From: Cololabis saira
Lineage: Eukaryota; Chordata; Actinopteri; Beloniformes; Belonidae
DNA length: 64,000 bases
Assembly: GCF_033807715.1 (NCBI RefSeq)
Contig: NC_084601.1
Coordinates: forward strand, 20,044,129-20,108,128
Direction of reading: 5' to 3'
Made by a program: the position numbers and the translations under genes. The notes below the pieces were generated by a model that saw nothing but the letters and a program-made list of their open reading frames with translations, was not told the DNA's origin and made no database searches. Below, piece after piece: positions 59,935-64,000 of this stretch (positions are counted from its first letter, which is position 1; the number at the start of each line of letters is the position of its first letter).

Positions 59935-61195
59935 AACAAAGCCAAAAATTGTCAAAACTGGCGCAGGAGTGGGCCACCAGATGACAGCGTGGCTCCAGGA
60001 CTTCCGGACCAACAGGCCACAGTTTGCGTGTCTGACACGGCGGTCTGCAGCTCTTGGGCTGTTCTGGCACCTCTCCTGTTCACCATACACGTCGCCCACT
60101 TCACTCAGGACACCACAAACTGCCATCTCAAGAAGTTCACGGATGACTCAGCCATCACTGGACTCATCAACCACGGTGATGACGAGGAGTACCGAGAACT
60201 TAACCAGAACTTTGTTGCCTGATACGAACAGAACTGTCTCCTGACTAACACTGGAAAACCCAAAGAGCTGGTGGTGGACCTCCGTCGGCATAAGATCACC
60301 CATCCCGCCCTGGTGAACATTCAGGGAATGGACGTAGAGATGGTGAACCTGTACGAGTACAGTTGTCATCTGACCTGAACCCCCTTGTTCTTTCTTCCAA
60401 ACTACTTTGTTACAAAAAGGGCATCCATCCATCCATCCATCCATCCATCCATCCATCCATCCATTTGCTTCTACCTATTCAGGGTCACTGGTTACTGCTG
60501 GTGCCTGTCCCAGGTGTCTTTGGACAAGGTTCCACCTGCAGCGCAGACTGAGGTCCTCTAGAGTGCAGGAAAGCCTCCCCAGGACATTTTATGACTCTAT
60601 CACGGCCTCAGCCATATTTTACGGTGTGTCCTTCTCGAGCAACTGGTGAGAAGACCGGCTCTGTCGTAGGCTGCGGTCTCCAGCCTGTGGATATGGCGGG
60701 CGACGGGAGGATGATGGCAAAGCTGTCATCAATCACAGCCTATGCCTCCCACCCCCCAGATGAGACTGTTAAAGCCCTGGAGAGTTCCATCAGCAGCGGG
60801 CTTCTCCACCCGCAGCGCGAGAACGAGAGATGGAGACGGAGAGGTACCGACGGTCCTTCCTCCCCTCTGCTGTCAGACTCCATAATCAGGCCTGGCTCGG
60901 CAGCACCCTCAACACAGCTCACGATGTCTGGTTGTAATAAATGTAGTCATTTTGCTTTATACAACTCACAACTGTACATTTTCACATTTATACTTAATTA
61001 TTTGCTCTTCTAGTCTTTGCACTATTATTATGTAAGTATATATGTAAATAGGGATGGGTGGGTGTCTTTTATCTTGGGTTATGTGTATACCATGTATACC
61101 TTATATGTGTATACCATGTATACCTTATATATGTAGTTGTCTGCAACACTGGATTGAGGGATGAATAAAGGTCTATCTAATCTCATCTAAGGAAA
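59935..61195 (+). pseudogene. L2/CR1-group LINE relic, RT part
   Basis: Plus-strand pieces: FTDDSAITGLINHGDDEEYRE (motif C region, F-T-D-D), then N-x-x-V-x-x-Y-E-Q-N-C-L-L-T-N-T-G-K-P-K-E-L-V-V-D and H-P-A-L-V-N-I-Q-G-M. It then decays. After the insertion at 60421-60545, fragments such as FYDSITASAIFYGVSFSSNW and a RWRRRGTDGPSSPLL-like R-Y-R-R-S-F-x-P-x-A block follow, then a 3' UTR ending GGGATGAATAAAGGTCTATC. Frame changes and stops are frequent. Order and motifs fit the L2/CR1 group. Confidence 0.7.
60421..60545 (+). repeat. (ATCC)n-led repeat nested in LINE relic
   Basis: About 10 ATCC units then TTCTACCTATTCAGGGTCAC and GGTGCCTGTCCCAGGTG, a decayed relative of the 44412 repeat. It sits between two parts of the LINE ORF. 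Confidence 0.7.
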
Positions 61196-61528
61196 CGGGA
61201 TGACAACAATATCAAGCAACTGCTGGATGAAATTGTTGAATGACTCAGATTTAGCATCTTTAATACCCATGGAACCATTGATTGGAATAAATGGTTGCTC
61301 AAAGGTCTTTAATGATTATTGCCTTCTCATTTTACCAATTTGGCCAGTTTAAAAGCAAGAAGCAAAAATGCAGTGACTTAGCTAATAGAGCACAGCTGTC
61401 AAAAGTCTCTTTAGAGAGTATGAATGACAATTGAAAGAACTAAAGTAATACACATTATGACAAAGCCGTTTGGACACACAACGAGCCTACTGCTAACAAA
61501 TAATATCCTGAAACAGCAGAATAACCCT
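61196..61528. other. AT-rich DNA
   Basis: No gene or repeat recognised. Target region of the L1-like insertion that follows. Confidence 0.4.
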
Positions 61529-61542
61529 TATGATGATTCTTT

Positions 61543-61544
<2 letters not shown>

Positions 61545-61578
<34 letters not shown>

Positions 61579-62041
61579 TTGTCTGCACACATATTATTGA
61601 TTGATACCATGACGGTAGAAACCAAAAGTGTATATATGTGCATTATTACTATATGTAATATATACATATATATACGCACACATATGCGTACACATACATA
61701 AATATACACATACAAACCCAGTGTTTTTTTTTTTTTTTTTGGGGGGGGAGGGGGTGGGGGGGGGGGGGTGACGACATCCACTGCCAATCCAGGAAGCAGG
61801 AACACACGGAGGCACACGTCAAGCACTGGAAATCTGCAACAAAAAACCACAAACAAAGCACGAAACCGGCACGGAGCCATCCAAAACACGAACAGCAATC
61901 GACCTAAATCTTGAGATCTGATCGCAGTCTGAGCTAAGCTATCGCTACCGCTACCTAACCCCAAAAACTAGAGAGCCAGCATGCAGGTGAACAAGCCAGT
62001 GTGTATGTCTATGTGTGTGTGTGTGTGTATGTATATGATCA

Positions 62042-62088
<47 letters not shown>

Positions 62089-62120
62089 GTGTGTGTGCAT
62101 GTGACTAAATGACTATATGT

Positions 62121-62156
<36 letters not shown>

Positions 62157-62808
62157 AACCAAACAAAGCTCCACCTGAAGTGTATCTATAGTGGGGGAGG
62201 GGGGGGAGCGACCCCGCCACCCGCGAGACCAGAGGCCGACAAGGAAGAGCCCAGAACCCAGGCCACCGGCAAACCCCACAGAGGGGAGAAGTAGGAGGGA
62301 GGCAACCCACCGCCTGCGAGGCCCCCCCCCCGCCCGGCGGCGGCCGAGGGGGCCCGCGGGCGGGGCCCCCACGGCGCGGAAAGAAGCAGCCAGGGATCCC
62401 GCGGCGGCGGACCGCGACCCAGGCAATCCCCGGTCACCCGGTCCGGGCCGGACACGCGGCCAGGAGGCCCTCACCCTTCAGGCCAACGACCCCCACCCGG
62501 CAGGGGGCCAGCCTGCCCGGAGAGGCAGAGCCGCCCCGGCCGCCGACGCGGGCAGGCGCACCCGTCCCCCACGAAAGTGGCCCTCCAAGACCAGAGGGGC
62601 GCCCCGCCGTAGAGGCAGCGGGGGGGACCGGAGATGGGCCCGGAGAGAGGGAACCCCCCAACAAGGCGACACCCGCGCAGGCCCGACAACGGAGGGCCCC
62701 AGACCCAGGCATCCCATTCATTCATCCATTCACCTATCCGATACCTATACTAATAATAATATAATATACTATACATAATAATAATAATAATAATAATAAT
62801 ACTAATAA
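61545..62808 (-). mobile_element. L1-like LINE, 3'-UTR-only copy, reverse
   Basis: Flanked by a perfect 16-bp target duplication TATGATGATTCTTTTC (61529-61544 and 62809-62824). On the minus strand it corresponds to 34.7-36.0 kb of the larger copy: ATT tract, G-rich segment, (CA)n, TAGCGATAGCTTAGCTCAG, C-tract plus A-run, TATGTGTA-rich segment, terminal A-run. In a shared 195-codon stretch of arbitrary frame the two copies differ at 4 residues, so identity is about 98-99% outside simple repeats. No ORF2: an extreme 5' truncation. Confidence 0.95.
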
Positions 62809-62824
62809 TATGATGATTCTTTTC

Positions 62825-64000
62825 AAGGATCTGAGGTCTAACTGTATGAAAAGTTTATGTTTCTAACAGAATTTCCATTTCCTGTTGTAATCTGCTTAAA
62901 TTTGACAATTTCAACAGATTTCCCTCCCCGGGTTAGTAAGAGGCCAGCATGACTTCTTCCTCTTAAATCGAGATATTGTTCCCATAAGGAAGTATCATTT
63001 ACAATCAGCACAGGTATATAATGTTGAATAGTTCACAGGCTTCTGGCTCTTTTCCTGAAAGCGTTTGACCATTCTGCCATCACTTGTTCTTCTATTGTTA
63101 AAGAACTTGGACTGCTGATCTTTATATGACATTTCACAACCTCCAGAAGTTTTACAGATATTCATCCCTGCACAGTTGATAAAGTTATTTTCTTTTTATC
63201 AATAAATTAAGTTTTTTAACAGTCTTATGTCTAGTTTTAGAGCACTTTAGGGTAAACTTTTTAAGGTGACTAAAAGATGAGTGCAACTATTACTTCCAAT
63301 AGCTGCTTCTGACTTTTGCAGCAGAGCCGTTCTCATTACTCTGAATAACTTCACCAAGTCACTGGCTCATTCGGCTGTTGCATGCTGAAGGATCAGCCAA
63401 TGCCCCCTTCTGTTCTCTATTTACATCAAACGTCTGTCATTGTGAGGGAGCGAGCTGAAAAATCACAGCAGCACAGAGGATTTAGAAAAAGATTCTTTCA
63501 CATATATTTGCAAAAAATTCAAAAAGTAACAAAAATGAAGTTTTGGACTCATAAAACAGGTCAAGAAAATCACATTTTAACAAAACCAACCATGGGAAAA
63601 TGAAGCACAAACTGACCCTCCCTAACTAACACATGAAGGAGATACTCTAACCCTAACCCATTTTGACACAAAAGGTGGAAACAGAATATTTACTTGACAC
63701 ATTACAACAAAACTATACTTATCAATACAGTACTAAACAGTAACCCATGGGGAAATTAATCTAAACAACCTAACTCCACAAATAAAGGAAAAAACACAAA
63801 ACAAGCCAAAGATGAAACCAAAACTTTTCCTAAACCCTTATCTACAAATATAATGGATTAGTCCAATTAGGCCTCAGCCCCATTTGAATAGATTTGTAGC
63901 AGCTGGGATTCTTTTCAACAGACCTGGCAACTTCCCCTTCACCACAGCCTCTTCGGAACTGGCAACTCAAAGAAAGATGTGTTACTTAAAGAATAACCAA
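62825..64000. other. AT-rich DNA, no gene seen
   Basis: No repeat family or coding region was recognised. Frame 63382-63603 is short and featureless. Confidence 0.35.

Noticed and set aside
63645..63662. CTAACCCTAACCC, telomere-like
   Set aside because: Only about two units; too short for an interstitial telomere.

Overview
The window reads as nuclear DNA from a ray-finned (teleost, probably percomorph) fish. The evidence is long (CA)n, (GT)n, (TA)n, (ATT)n and (GGAT)n arrays, a fish-type Tc1 transposon, L1-, RTE- and L2-like LINEs, a tRNA-headed SINE, and several short non-autonomous DNA transposons, all set in AT-rich single-copy DNA. I see no recognisable host protein-coding gene, no rRNA and no bona fide tRNA gene. 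The only non-transposon coding candidate is a 190-residue coiled-coil reading frame cut by the left edge. The host DNA is therefore probably intergenic or intronic.

Layout. 0-5 kb: coiled-coil ORF, a 220-bp direct duplication, and a broken THAP-domain (P-element-like) transposon. 5-9.3 kb: an old composite of palindromic repeats, a tandem-unit interspersed repeat, a pogo-like transposase relic and an L2-like LINE tail. 12.0-13.7 kb: a nearly complete Tc1 transposon with one frameshift. 17-21.6 kb: LINE tails and a 1.3-kb long-TIR element. 24.75-25.44 kb: a 683-bp hAT-type MITE carrying a 41-bp minisatellite. 26.9-30.1 kb: long dinucleotide arrays. 30.6-36.0 kb: a young, 5'-truncated L1-like LINE with an open 955-codon frame and a very G-rich 3' UTR. 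37.9-41.2 kb: LINE and SINE tails and a Harbinger-type element with a broken Myb/SANT gene. 41.2-53 kb: mostly single-copy DNA with microsatellites. 53.6-58.5 kb: an RTE-type LINE on the minus strand, interrupted by a Harbinger-like MITE. 58.7-62.8 kb: a Tc1 relic, an L2-like LINE relic, and a second copy of the L1-like 3' UTR in reverse orientation.

The genes do not form an operon or pathway; the window is a stratified record of transposon insertion. Several events are resolved to the base by target-site duplications: Tc1 (TA), hAT MITE (8 bp), Harbinger element (CAG), MITE inside the RTE LINE (ATA), and both L1-like insertions (13 and 16 bp). I did not find a convincing undescribed multi-gene system. 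The most informative items are the nested and in-frame-deleted RTE LINE, the pair of near-identical inverted L1-like 3' UTRs with an internal poly-A, and the minisatellite-bearing hAT MITE.
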